A stretch of DNA of 64,000 nt from Microbacterium sp. (GTDB lineage Bacteria; Actinomycetota; Actinomycetes; Actinomycetales; Microbacteriaceae): positions 54,535 to 118,534 of the forward strand of contig JARBUN010000003.1 in NCBI GenBank assembly GCA_029239635.1. Direction: 5' to 3'. Position 1 is the stretch's first letter; every line of letters starts with the position of its first letter. Below are positions 43,869 through 51,738 of this stretch, piece by piece. Below the pieces are notes generated by a model. It was not told the origin of the DNA. It worked only from the letters and a program-made list of their open reading frames with translations, and ran no database searches. The position numbers and the translations under genes were made by a program.

Positions 43869-45353
43869 ATGTCCCCCGAGCCGACCTCCGCCGCCGTCGC
43901 CACCGGCCCGCCCACGGGTGGGAACCGCACCTTCCTCGCGGTGCTCGTGAACACCGCCGCGGCCAACGTGACCACCAGCTTCCTGTGGTTCGCGCTCACC
44001 TTCTGGGTCTACCTCGAGACGCGTTCCGTCCTGGCGACCGGCATCGTCGGCGGCGCGTACATGCTGCTGCTCGCCGTGTTCGCGATGATCTTCGGGTCGA
44101 TCGTCGACCGCCACCGCAAACACCGCGTCATGCTGTTCTCCGGACTCGTCACGCTCGCGGCGTTCCTCATCGCCGGCGCACTCTGGCTGGCGTTCCCCGA
44201 GTCCGCCCTGCTCGATCTCGGCGGTCCCTGGTTCTGGGCGTTCGCCGGGGTGATCCTCGCCGGTGCCGTCGTCGAGAACATGCGCAACATCGCCCTCTCG
44301 ACCACCGTCACGCTCCTCGTGCCCGTCGACCGGCACGCGAACGCCAACGGGCTCGTGGGGACGGTGCAGGGACTCGCGTTCGTGGTCACGAGCGTCTTCA
44401 GCGGTCTGTCGGTGGGCTTCCTCGGCATGGGGTGGACGCTGGCCATCGCCATCGGTTTGACGTTCGTGGCACTCCTGCACCTGCTCACGGTCCGCGTCCC
44501 CGAAGAGAAACCGCCGGCCGGTGCCGAGCCGGGGCGCCTGGTCGATCTGCGCGGAGCGGTCCGCGCCGTCCGCGCGGCCCCCGGGCTCTTCGCGCTCATC
44601 ATCTTCTCGACCTTCAACAACCTCATCGGCGGCGTGTACATGGCGCTGATGGACCCTTACGGCCTCGAGCTCTTCGACGTCCAGATCTGGGGTGTCGTTC
44701 TGGGGGTGACCGCGACGGGCTTCATCGTGGGCGGCGGTCTGGTGGCGAAGTTCGGTCTCGGTCGCAACCCCATTCGCACGATGCTCTGGATCGTGATCGC
44801 GATGGGGCTGCTCGGCGCGATCTTCACGCTTCGCGACTGGTGGTGGCTGTACGCCGCCGGCATCTGGGTCTACATGGCGCTCATCCCCCCGGTCGAGGCC
44901 GCAGAGCAGACGGTGATCCAGAAGGTCGTCCCCTTCTCCACGCAGGGGCGGGTGTTCGGCTTCGCCGCCGCCTTCGAATCGGCAGCCGCCCCGATCACGT
45001 CGTTCCTCATCGCCCCGATCGCGGAGTTCGCGATCATCCCCTACATGGAGCGCGGCGACGGCCGTGCGACCTGGGGCTGGTTGCTCGGTGACGGCGAGTC
45101 ACGGGGGATCGCCCTCGTGTTCGTGTTCGCGGGCCTGTTCATGGTCGTCGCGGCCTCGCTCGCATTCCTCACCCGGTCCTACCGCATCCTGTCGCGCCAG
45201 TACCGTACCGCCGAGGTCAACGCCGAGGTCGCAGGGGCGGGAGGGCCGGACGCCGTTGCCGTCACGGCATCCGCGCTCGAGACCGCTGACACGGGGGCGA
45301 TCGACGGCGACGCGACTGCTCGACAGGCGGCGGCCGACGAGCGCGAGCGGTGA
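43869..45353 (+). CDS. Major facilitator superfamily transporter
   Basis: A 494-aa inner-membrane protein with about twelve hydrophobic segments (FLWFALTFWVYLETRSVLAT, MLLLAVFAMIFGSIVDRHRK and others) in the MFS_3/enterobactin-exporter-like style. The loop between helices 2 and 3 reads GSIVDRHRKHRVMLFSGL, the MFS motif A. The C-terminal 45 residues are polar and disordered. Drug or metabolite export is likely but the substrate is unknown. ATG 43869 is set by the TACCGT element; the track's earlier start overlaps the SNF2 gene. It ends 10 nt from the convergent SDR gene. Confidence 0.88.
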   Translation: MSPEPTSAAVATGPPTGGNRTFLAVLVNTAAANVTTSFLWFALTFWVYLETRSVLATGIVGGAYMLLLAVFAMIFGSIVDRHRKHRVMLFSGLVTLAAFLIAGALWLAFPESALLDLGGPWFWAFAGVILAGAVVENMRNIALSTTVTLLVPVDRHANANGLVGTVQGLAFVVTSVFSGLSVGFLGMGWTLAIAIGLTFVALLHLLTVRVPEEKPPAGAEPGRLVDLRGAVRAVRAAPGLFALIIFSTFNNLIGGVYMALMDPYGLELFDVQIWGVVLGVTATGFIVGGGLVAKFGLGRNPIRTMLWIVIAMGLLGAIFTLRDWWWLYAAGIWVYMALIPPVEAAEQTVIQKVVPFSTQGRVFGFAAAFESAAAPITSFLIAPIAEFAIIPYMERGDGRATWGWLLGDGESRGIALVFVFAGLFMVVAASLAFLTRSYRILSRQYRTAEVNAEVAGAGGPDAVAVTASALETADTGAIDGDATARQAAADERER

Positions 45354-45363
45354 GCCCCGGTGA

Positions 45364-46062
45364 TCAGACCGGTCCGTCGATCCCGATCACGACATCGTTC
45401 CAGGCCGTGGCTTCGTCGTCCCACAGCGCCACGAACGACGCCGCGAGGGCCTCTTCGAGCCCCTCCAGGCTCTTCACGCGGAAGATGACGGCCGCCGACG
45501 TGGGTTCCTGCCCCGCGTCACGTGCCCGCTTGGCGTAGCCCTGTCCGACGGCCCGGACCCACGTCTCCGAAGCCGCCTTGACCGTCGCGTAGTTGGCGCC
45601 GCCGGCGAGGGGGCGCGCCACCGAGGTCGACGAGACGATCGCCAGGCGCCCGGCATCCGACGCGGCGAGGTCGTCGTCGAAGGCTCGGGTCACGTGCCGC
45701 AGGGCGGTGAGCGAGCGGAGGAGGAACGCGAAGTCCTCGTCGCTCTGCCCCGCGAGACCGCCCCCGCCGCGCCACCCGCCCACCAGATGCAGGATGCCGT
45801 CGACCCGGCCGAGCGCAGAGTGCACGCGGTCGCGCAGGGCGTCCACGGCATCCGGGTCGGTCAGATCGCAGCGCTGGACGTCGACGCCGGGGATCTCCGC
45901 CGCCACCGCAGCGAGCCGGTCGTCGTCACTGCCGATGACCACGACGCGGGCTCCGGCGTCGAGCAGGGCGCGTGCACTGGCGCGTCCCGCGGCGCTCGTC
46001 CCACCGGCCAGCAGCACCAGCCGTCCTCGCACACCTTCGTCCACGGACATCACGTCGGTCAT
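45364..46062 (-). CDS. Short-chain dehydrogenase/reductase-family protein
   Basis: A 232-aa Rossmann-fold protein. VLLAGGTSAAGRASARALLD is a modified TGxxxGxG cofactor motif (GGTSAAG), and DLTDPDAV and HLVGGWRGG follow. The catalytic region reads LAIVSSTSVARPLAGGANYATVKA: Ser and the YxxxK pair (Y-A-T-V-K) are present. The reaction is unknown. The start could be ATG 46062 or 46065 (AAGGGG just upstream). It lies downstream of the DUF6421 gene on the same strand, separated by a large hairpin. Confidence 0.82.
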   Translation of the reverse strand: MTDVMSVDEGVRGRLVLLAGGTSAAGRASARALLDAGARVVVIGSDDDRLAAVAAEIPGVDVQRCDLTDPDAVDALRDRVHSALGRVDGILHLVGGWRGGGGLAGQSDEDFAFLLRSLTALRHVTRAFDDDLAASDAGRLAIVSSTSVARPLAGGANYATVKAASETWVRAVGQGYAKRARDAGQEPTSAAVIFRVKSLEGLEEALAASFVALWDDEATAWNDVVIGIDGPV

Positions 46063-46137
46063 CATCGCCCCTTGCCCAGTCTGTCGCGCGGCGCGCGCCG
46101 CGTCGAGGCCGCATTGTGCGCCCCGCTCGCAACACGC

Positions 46138-46198
46138 GTCGAGTGTCCACGACACGCCGCATCACCCGCGGGGTTGCGGCGTGTTCTGGACACTCAAC
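46138..46198 (-). terminator. Large imperfect palindrome between the DUF6421 and SDR genes
   Basis: Arms of 24 nt (46138-46161 and 46175-46198) pair at 21 of 24 positions: GAGTGTCCA..ACACGCCGCA against its complement, with a 13-nt loop. It follows the DUF6421 stop on the minus strand and has no T tract. It may terminate or process the transcript; its arms resemble the TGTCCCAC repeats near 58 kb. Confidence 0.6.
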
Positions 46199-46244
46199 GT
46201 CGTGTACGAGGCGCGGGCAGCCGCGCCGCGCGATCGGTGCCGGA

Positions 46245-47654
46245 TCAGTCCGTCCCGCGGATGCCCTCCGTCGAGGCGATCACCGGGCGCATCTTCTTCT
46301 CCAGAGCCTCGAAGAACATCGACAGTGGGAACTCGTCGTCCCGCACCGCGTCGGTGTACCCCTTCGGCAGACCCGCGAGCACCTCGTCGGACAGCCCGCG
46401 CGCCCAGGCCGATGCGGGGTGCGGTGTCACCACGGAGCGCACCAGGTCGTACGCGGCGAGCCAGTGGGCGGTCTTGGGGCGGTCGATCGATCGCCAGTAC
46501 AGCTCGTCGATGGCGTCGGCGAGAGCGATCACCGCGGCGGGGACCTCGTCCCAGTCGAACGCGAGCGACGTGTCGGTCCAGTGCAGCACCCGGCGCTGGT
46601 GCAACCAGGCGAACAGCAGCTGGCCACCGAGTCCGTCGTAGTTGCGCACGCGCGAACCCGTGATCGCGAAGCGGAAGATGCGGTCGAAGATGACCGCGTA
46701 CTGCACGAGCCCGGCGTGTTCCAGGATCGCCTGCTCGGCGGCATCCAGTTCCGCTCCCTCTGCCTGCCGACGCGAGAGACGCTCCTGCAGGGCGACGCAC
46801 TCGCGGAATGCGGTGAGGTCGCAGCGCAGCTCTTCGAGCGAGTAGAGGAAGAACGGCATGCGCTGCTTGATCATGAACGGGTCGAAGGGGAGGTCGCCCC
46901 GCATGTGCGTGCGGTCGTGGATCAGGTCCCACATCACGAACGTCTCCTCGGCGAGCACCTGGTCGTCGAGCAGACGTGCGGCGTCGACAGGGAGCTCGAG
47001 TTTGGTGATCTCGGCCGCGGCGCGGGTGACGCGCCGGTAGCGCGCGGCCTCGCGGTCCTGGAAGATCGCGCCCCACGTGAAGCGGGGGATCTCGCGCATC
47101 GCCACGGTCTCGGGGAAGAGGACGGCCGAGTTGGTGTCGTACCCGGGGGTGAAGTCGATGAGCCGCAACGAGACGAACAGGCGGTTGGTGTACTCGGTCT
47201 CGAGCTGTGCGATGAACTCGGGCCAGATCGCCTCGACGAGCACGGCCTCGACGTGCCGGTCGCGCGAACCGTTCTGCGTGTACATCGGAAAGACGACCAG
47301 GTGACGGATGCCGTCGACCCGGTGCTCCTGGGGCTGGAACGTCACGAGCGAGTCGAGGAAGTCGGGCACCCCGAGCCCCTCGGTCCGCCACCGGCGAAAG
47401 TCGGCGACCGAGGCCTCGAGGTAGGCGGCGTCGTGGGGGAACAGCGGCGCGAGGGCCTCGATCGCTTCGACGATGTCGTCGAGCAACGGCGCCGCGGCCG
47501 TCGGGTCGGTGATCGAGCCGTCGCTCGCCTGCACCTCCTGCAGGGCGATCGTGGCGTTCTTCAGCTGTGCCCAGGCGGGGGTGTGCTCGACCTCGGTGAC
47601 GGGACGGCCGTCGAGCAGCTCGTGCGCGGCACGGGAAGGCGACGCGATGGTCAT
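46245..47654 (-). CDS. DUF6421-type protein
   Basis: A 469-aa soluble protein that I recognise as an actinobacterial family (DUF6421). Conserved-looking stretches include FMWDLIHDRTHMRGDLPFDP, FMIKQRMPFFLYSLEELRCD and a C-terminal DRPKTAHWLAAYDLVRS. The HDRTHMRGD segment is histidine-rich and could bind metal, but no activity is known. GGAGG lies 6 nt before the ATG at 47654. It is divergent from an Lrp-type regulator and followed by an SDR gene, which suggests an Lrp-controlled metabolic unit. The ORF track wrongly extends it to 48521. Confidence 0.75.
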   Translation of the reverse strand: MTIASPSRAAHELLDGRPVTEVEHTPAWAQLKNATIALQEVQASDGSITDPTAAAPLLDDIVEAIEALAPLFPHDAAYLEASVADFRRWRTEGLGVPDFLDSLVTFQPQEHRVDGIRHLVVFPMYTQNGSRDRHVEAVLVEAIWPEFIAQLETEYTNRLFVSLRLIDFTPGYDTNSAVLFPETVAMREIPRFTWGAIFQDREAARYRRVTRAAAEITKLELPVDAARLLDDQVLAEETFVMWDLIHDRTHMRGDLPFDPFMIKQRMPFFLYSLEELRCDLTAFRECVALQERLSRRQAEGAELDAAEQAILEHAGLVQYAVIFDRIFRFAITGSRVRNYDGLGGQLLFAWLHQRRVLHWTDTSLAFDWDEVPAAVIALADAIDELYWRSIDRPKTAHWLAAYDLVRSVVTPHPASAWARGLSDEVLAGLPKGYTDAVRDDEFPLSMFFEALEKKMRPVIASTEGIRGTD

Positions 47655-47669
47655 GGCATCCTCCGGTCT

Positions 47670-47730
47670 TTGCGGTAAAAATTCCTGCGTGACCGTCATG
47701 CTAACGGAAAACCTACGTCCCACGCGACGG
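47670..47730. promoter_or_regulatory. AT-richer divergent control region (DUF6421/Lrp)
   Basis: This stretch contains GGTAAAAATTCC and GCTAACGGAAAACC, the only clearly AT-rich segment nearby. On the minus strand it reads TTTTCC...GGAATTTTTACC, a loose inverted repeat of the kind bound by Lrp/AsnC proteins. It probably holds the DUF6421 promoter and the Lrp operator (inference). Confidence 0.4.
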
Positions 47731-47749
47731 CCGAGTCGGCCTCTGCTGG

Positions 47750-47755
47750 TACTGT
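47750..47755 (+). promoter_or_regulatory. Leaderless -10 element of the Lrp-type gene
   Basis: TACTGT is followed by 7 nt and the ATG at 47763. AGTCGG lies 10 nt upstream of the hexamer, a weak form of the TGTCGG element; I do not count it as PafBC-type. Confidence 0.6.
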
Positions 47756-47762
47756 CGACCCC

Positions 47763-48251
47763 ATGACCGAGGCCCCTGCTCGCCCGGCGCGCCTCGATGA
47801 CGCCGTCGACGCCGCGATCGTCCGCGAGATCTCGCTCGACGCGCGAGCGACGCTGTCGCACCTGTCCGAACGCGTGGGGCTGTCGGTCTCGGCCGTGCAG
47901 TCGAGACTGCGTCGGCTCGAAGCGCGCGGCATCGTGCGCGGATACCGCCCGGTCCTGGATGCCGAGGCGCTCGGCCGTCCTCTCGCGGCTTTCGTCGAGA
48001 TCACCCCGCTCGACCCCGCGCAGCCCGACAACGCCCCGGAGCTGCTGGCGCACCTCACCGCGATCGAGGCCTGCCACTCCATCGCGGGGGAAGCGGCCTA
48101 CATGCTGTTCGTCCGGGTTCCCACCCCGCGTGATCTCGAGGCGCTGATCCGGGACATCCGCGCGGCCGCGCACGTGAACACGCGCACCACGATCGTCCTG
48201 CAGACCTTCTTCGAGGCGCGCCCGATCGAGCCGGCCGACTTCCCCGCCTGA
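47763..48251 (+). CDS. Lrp/AsnC-family transcriptional regulator
   Basis: A 162-aa regulator: N-terminal helix-turn-helix (VGLSVSAVQSRLRRLEARGIV) and the RAM ligand-binding domain (AAFVEITPLDPAQPDN, CHSIAGEAAYMLFVRVPTPRDL). These proteins sense amino acids and usually control the divergent gene, here DUF6421. Start ATG 47763 with TACTGT 7 nt upstream. Confidence 0.9.
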   Translation: MTEAPARPARLDDAVDAAIVREISLDARATLSHLSERVGLSVSAVQSRLRRLEARGIVRGYRPVLDAEALGRPLAAFVEITPLDPAQPDNAPELLAHLTAIEACHSIAGEAAYMLFVRVPTPRDLEALIRDIRAAAHVNTRTTIVLQTFFEARPIEPADFPA

Positions 48252-48338
48252 CGCCGGACTCCTCCTCCCCGGACGCCGATCTCGGCAACGCCTCCACGAA
48301 TACATCGCGGGACGGATGCCGCCCCCCTCCCGGATCTG

Positions 48339-48344
48339 TAGCGT
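48339..48344 (+). promoter_or_regulatory. Leaderless -10 element of the histidine kinase gene
   Basis: TAGCGT is followed by 7 nt and the ATG at 48352, overruling the track start at 48316. Confidence 0.6.
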
Positions 48345-48351
48345 TGCCGCG

Positions 48352-49512
48352 ATGCTCTCCCTCCGTCCGCTGCGCCGATACCAGCTGGTGACCGACCTCG
48401 TCGTCGCCGGTCTCTTCGGGCTGCTCGCCCTCGCGCTCGAACTCGCCTCGGACGCCCCCTCCGTCCCCGCGGGCATCGGCGCGTCCCTGATGGTGGTGGC
48501 CTTCACGGCCGCTGCCGCCATGCGGCGCCTGAGCCCGGGGCTCGCCCTCGCCCTCGCCTGGGCGGGCGCCCTGCTGCAGATGGGGCTCGGCCGACAACCC
48601 TCGCCGACCGATGTCGTGGTGTTCGCGGTGCTCTACACCGCCGCCGCGTACGGCTCACGGCGCGTTTTCTGGGCGGGATTCGTCTCCGCGGTCGCCGGTG
48701 CGGTCGTCGTCTCGCTCTACCTGGTCGTCCGTACGCTCACTTCTCCGATCCAGCCGAACGATGTGGCGGCGATCGTCGGCATCCTCCTCGCGGCCGCGTT
48801 CGCCCTGCTGCTGGCGTGGGTGACGGGCGCTCTCGTCAGGACGGCGATCCGTGCGACCGAGAACAGTCGCGCGCAGCGCCAGGCCGAGGCCGAGACCGTG
48901 GCGGAGCAGCAGCGCGTGCGGATCGCCCGTGACATGCACGACGTCGTGGCCCACTCGCTCGCCGTCGTGATCGCCCAGGCCGACGGCGCCCGCTACGCGG
49001 CCGCTGCTGATCCCGAAGCCGCGACCGCGGCGCTCGCCACCATCTCGAGCACGGCCCGCGCCGCACTGACCGACGTGCGACAGCTGCTCACGCAGTTGCG
49101 CCACACGCAGGCCGAGGGGCCGCAGCCGCGGCTCACCGACCTCGACGCGCTCTACGCCCACGTGCGCGCCGCGGGCGTCGAGCTGTCCGTCGACGTCGAT
49201 CCCGTCCCACCCGGAGAACCGCCGGCGGCGATTCAGCTCGCGGTGTACCGCATCCTGCAGGAGGCGCTGACGAACGCCCTCCGCCATGGTGCCGACCGCC
49301 GGGTCGACGTGCACCTCGGCTGGCTTCCCGATCACGTCGAGCTGATGGTCCGCAACGCGCGGGCGTCGGAGGGGCCGACGCAGCCGTCCGGCGGGCACGG
49401 CCTCATCGGCATGCGCGAGCGCGCGCAGCTCGTCGGGGGCAGCCTGGTGGCCGAAGCGCAGGGACGATTCTTCGTCGTGCGCGCGAGCATGCCGGTGCGG
49501 GCGTCGCTGTGA
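48352..49512 (+). CDS. NarL-type sensor histidine kinase
   Basis: A 386-aa membrane kinase. About four to five hydrophobic segments fill residues 15-160. A HisKA_3 dimerisation domain follows: VRIARDMHDVVAHSLAVVIA, phospho-acceptor His about residue 196. A C-terminal ATP-binding domain has YRILQEALTNALRHGADRRV and GGHGLIGMRERAQLVGG. There is no extracellular sensor domain of any size, so the signal is probably sensed in the membrane. It should phosphorylate the response regulator that starts 56 nt downstream. Confidence 0.92.
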   Translation: MLSLRPLRRYQLVTDLVVAGLFGLLALALELASDAPSVPAGIGASLMVVAFTAAAAMRRLSPGLALALAWAGALLQMGLGRQPSPTDVVVFAVLYTAAAYGSRRVFWAGFVSAVAGAVVVSLYLVVRTLTSPIQPNDVAAIVGILLAAAFALLLAWVTGALVRTAIRATENSRAQRQAEAETVAEQQRVRIARDMHDVVAHSLAVVIAQADGARYAAAADPEAATAALATISSTARAALTDVRQLLTQLRHTQAEGPQPRLTDLDALYAHVRAAGVELSVDVDPVPPGEPPAAIQLAVYRILQEALTNALRHGADRRVDVHLGWLPDHVELMVRNARASEGPTQPSGGHGLIGMRERAQLVGGSLVAEAQGRFFVVRASMPVRASL

Positions 49513-49567
49513 CCTCGCCCCGTCCACGGAATACTCGAGAGAACGACCGCCGAGAGGAACCGACCGA

Positions 49568-50218
49568 GTGAGCACCCCCGTACGTATCGTTCTCGTCGAC
49601 GATCAAGCGCTGTTCCGCGCCGGCATCCGGATGGTGATCGACTCGCAGCCCGATCTCGAGGTCGTGGGCGAGGCATCCGATGGCCGCGAGGGGATCGAGC
49701 TGGTCCGCGCCACCCGCCCCGACCTCGTTCTCATGGACGTGCGCATGCCGGTCATGGACGGGCTCACCGCGACCGCCGAGATCCTCCGCGAGCCGGAGCC
49801 GCCCCGCGTCGTCGTCCTCACCACCTTCGACCTCGACGAGGCCGCGGCGCGGGCGATCCAGCGTGGCGCCAGCGGGTTCCTCCTCAAGGACTCGGAGCCC
49901 GAGTTCCTCCTCTCCGCCATCCGCACGGTCCACGCGGGATCCGCGGTCATCGCGGCGGAGGCCACGCGCGAGCTCTTCGCGCACATCGCCGAGAACGGCA
50001 CCGCCGAACCGGTACCCGCTCGTTTCGGCGAGTTGACCGAGCGAGAGCGGGAGATCTTCTTCCTCGCGGCCGCGGGTCTCAGCAACAGCGAGATCGCGGC
50101 GCGCGAGTACCTCTCCGAGGCGACGGTGAAGACGCACATCAGCCGGATCCTCACGAAGCTCTCGCTGCGGGACCGCGTGCAGCTCGTCGTCTTCGCGTAC
50201 CGGCACGGCCTGGTCTGA
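49568..50218 (+). CDS. NarL/FixJ-family response regulator
   Basis: A 216-aa regulator: receiver domain with DD at 11-12, phospho-acceptor Asp 57 (VLMDVRMPVMDG) and the conserved Lys in GFLLKDSEPE. A LuxR-type DNA-binding domain follows (LTEREREIFFLAAAGLSNSE, ATVKTHISRILTKL). GTG 49568 has GAGAGG upstream. It is the partner of the histidine kinase. The pair has no obvious dedicated target next to it. Confidence 0.93.
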   Translation: MSTPVRIVLVDDQALFRAGIRMVIDSQPDLEVVGEASDGREGIELVRATRPDLVLMDVRMPVMDGLTATAEILREPEPPRVVVLTTFDLDEAAARAIQRGASGFLLKDSEPEFLLSAIRTVHAGSAVIAAEATRELFAHIAENGTAEPVPARFGELTEREREIFFLAAAGLSNSEIAAREYLSEATVKTHISRILTKLSLRDRVQLVVFAYRHGLV

Positions 50219-50256
50219 GGGTCCTCGCTGCGGTACGCGCGGGTCGTACCGCCGCG

Positions 50257-50656
50257 TCAGTCGGTCGCGTCGCCCGCGGTCTCCGGGTCGTACGCCCACG
50301 TCGGGGCGAGAGCGCGGATACGCCCCTCACACCGCCATCTGGTGGTCCCACACGTCGAGGGTGGCGAGGGGGCCGGTCAGGGGCACCCCCCAGTCGCGGA
50401 ACACCCGCACGCGCCCGTGCCCGTCGGTGGTCTCGCGGTCCGCCACCGAGATGAGCTGTCGGCCGAGCGGAAGCGCCCCGGCCAGGCTCATCTGCACCGG
50501 GACGTCGTCGCCGGAGGCGAAGGAGGTCGGCATCTCCCCGAGCGCGTCGACGTCGAGGAGGGGGCCGTAGAGCTCCGCGACGGCGCGCGGCGAGTGCAAC
50601 GCCCGCCACGCGGCATCCGGATCGCAATCGATCACGAACTTCAACAGAATGCGCAT
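50257..50656 (-). pseudogene. SRPBCC-type gene with internal deletion
   Basis: The frame from ATG 50656 gives 109 aa (MRILLKFVIDCDPDAAWRAL ... LDVWDHQMAV) and stops at 50327. Directly after the stop, another frame reads RIRALAPTWAYDPETAGDAT and ends at 50257. That fits the C-terminus expected for this kind of protein. From recollection of relatives, about 40 residues between WDH.MAV and the final R..LAPTW are missing, so a deletion with frame loss is the best explanation. The family is a START-like lipid or ligand-binding fold of unknown function. CAGAAT lies 7 nt before the ATG. Confidence 0.6.
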
Positions 50657-50663
50657 GCTGCGA

Positions 50664-50669
50664 ATTCTG
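50664..50669 (-). promoter_or_regulatory. Leaderless -10-like element of the SRPBCC gene
   Basis: On the minus strand CAGAAT is followed by 7 nt and the ATG at 50656. Confidence 0.4.
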
Positions 50670-50724
50670 CCGCACGCGTGCGCTCCCACCCCCGGGTTGA
50701 CGGAGAGCGGACGCGCACCCGGCA

Positions 50725-50730
50725 TAGGCT
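50725..50730 (+). promoter_or_regulatory. Leaderless -10 element of the ComB-like gene
   Basis: TAGGCT is followed by 6 nt and the ATG at 50737. Confidence 0.6.
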
Positions 50731-50736
50731 CGAGGG

Positions 50737-51354
50737 ATGCCGAACGCCCCCGTCCCGCACGCCCAAGCGAACTATCAGGTGCGTCTCGACTGGGGGCTTC
50801 CGGGCCTCGGTCGTCTCGCACCGGCCGACGTGGTGATCCTCGTGCAGACGCTCGGGCTGTCGGCCGAGGCGCTCGCCGCCGCCGAGTCGGGCGTGCCCGT
50901 CGAGGTCGAGGGGCACCCGACCGCCCCGCTGGTGCGCGCCGCGGCCGGCCATGCTGCGGAGGTCCTCATCGGCGGCATCCGCAACGCGAAGGCGGTGGCG
51001 GACCGCGTCCTCGAGCTGCAGACGGCTCGCGCGGCGCGGACGAGTATCGCGGTCATCCCGGTCGGATACCCGGATGCCGAGTCCCTCCGCTTCGCCGTCG
51101 ATGACCTCCTCGGGGCCGGTGCCGTCGTCGCCGCTCTCGGCGACCGGGGCATCGACCACGCCTCACCCGATGCGGCCGTCGCGGGCGAAGGCTATCGCGC
51201 TCTCCACGGAGCGACCCGGCATCTGCTCTCGGCGAGCGGCACGGGTCGGTCGCTCGGTGACGCCGGGCGCGCGGAGGTCGTCCGGGTCGCGGCCGCGCGG
51301 GACGCGGCATCCGTCGTCCCGGTGCTCGTCGACGGCGCTTTCCGCGTCGGCTGA
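50737..51354 (+). CDS. 2-phosphosulfolactate phosphatase (ComB)-like protein
   Basis: A 205-aa protein with the ComB fold signature: VRLDWGLPGLGRLAPADVVI near the start, VLIGGIRNAKAVADRVLELQ and IPVGYPDAESLRFAVDDLLGAGAVVAAL. ComB enzymes dephosphorylate 2-phosphosulfolactate; actinobacterial homologues are often so labelled without coenzyme M synthesis, so the real substrate is unclear. No sulfonate genes are nearby. Start ATG 50737 with TAGGCT 6 nt upstream. Confidence 0.75.
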   Translation: MPNAPVPHAQANYQVRLDWGLPGLGRLAPADVVILVQTLGLSAEALAAAESGVPVEVEGHPTAPLVRAAAGHAAEVLIGGIRNAKAVADRVLELQTARAARTSIAVIPVGYPDAESLRFAVDDLLGAGAVVAALGDRGIDHASPDAAVAGEGYRALHGATRHLLSASGTGRSLGDAGRAEVVRVAAARDAASVVPVLVDGAFRVG

Positions 51355-51466
51355 GCGGGTCGGGGTCCGCGCCGCGGCGCAGATCCGGAGATCACGCGCC
51401 GATCCGGACGGAACCCGCCAGATCGTCCGGATCCGCGCTGCATCTCCGAATCCGCGATGCGTGCCG

Positions 51467-51492
51467 CCCGCGGCGCCCTCGCGCGCCGCGGG
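51467..51492. repeat. 26-bp GC palindrome, copy 1
   Basis: CCCGCGGCGC, 6-nt loop CCTCGC, GCGCCGCGGG. The first of three near-identical copies. Confidence 0.8.
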
Positions 51493-51660
51493 CCCCGCGC
51501 AGGCCGGGCCCCGCGCAGGCCGGGCCGCGCGCAGGCCGGACCGCGCGCAGGCCCGACCCCGCGCAGGCTGGCCCCGCGCAGGCTGGCCCCGCGCAGGCGA
51601 CCCGCCCGCGGCGCCCCCGCGCGCCGCGGGCAGGCGCAGGCTGGCCCCGCGCAGGCGACC
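51493..51660. repeat. 15-17 bp tandem repeat array (CCCCGCGCAGGCTGG-like)
   Basis: About nine units built around CGCGCAGGC follow each other with small changes (CCCCGCGCAGGCCGG, GCCGCGCGCAGGCCGGA, CCCCGCGCAGGCTGG). Palindrome copy 2 interrupts the array. Confidence 0.8.
51605..51630. repeat. 26-bp GC palindrome, copy 2
   Basis: CCCGCGGCGC, loop CCCCGC, GCGCCGCGGG. It differs from copy 1 only in the loop. Confidence 0.8.
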
Positions 51661-51707
51661 CGCGCACGGCGGCCCGACTCGCGGTACCTCGGCGCGCGCC
51701 GATCCGC

Positions 51708-51733
51708 CCCGCGGCGCCCCCGCGCGCCGCGAC
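51708..51733. repeat. 26-bp GC palindrome, copy 3
   Basis: CCCGCGGCGC, loop CCCCGC, GCGCCGCGAC: identical to copy 2 except for the outermost bases. It ends 5 nt before the SprT-like stop codon and might act as its terminator. Confidence 0.75.
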
Positions 51734-51738
51734 CCGCG

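Larger units (their letters stand above)
51355..51738. other. Gene-free, extremely GC-rich repeat patch
   Basis: This stretch of about 380 bp between the convergent ComB-like and SprT-like genes has no credible gene. ORFs here give pentapeptide-like junk in several frames (LRGAS on one strand, APRRL on the other), as expected from a 15-bp tandem repeat. It contains three palindromes and one tandem array, listed separately. Confidence 0.75.

Noticed and set aside
47734-47755. PafBC-type promoter at the Lrp gene
   Set aside because: AGTCGG-N10-TACTGT has the right spacing but lacks the TGTC core; the leaderless -10 alone explains it.
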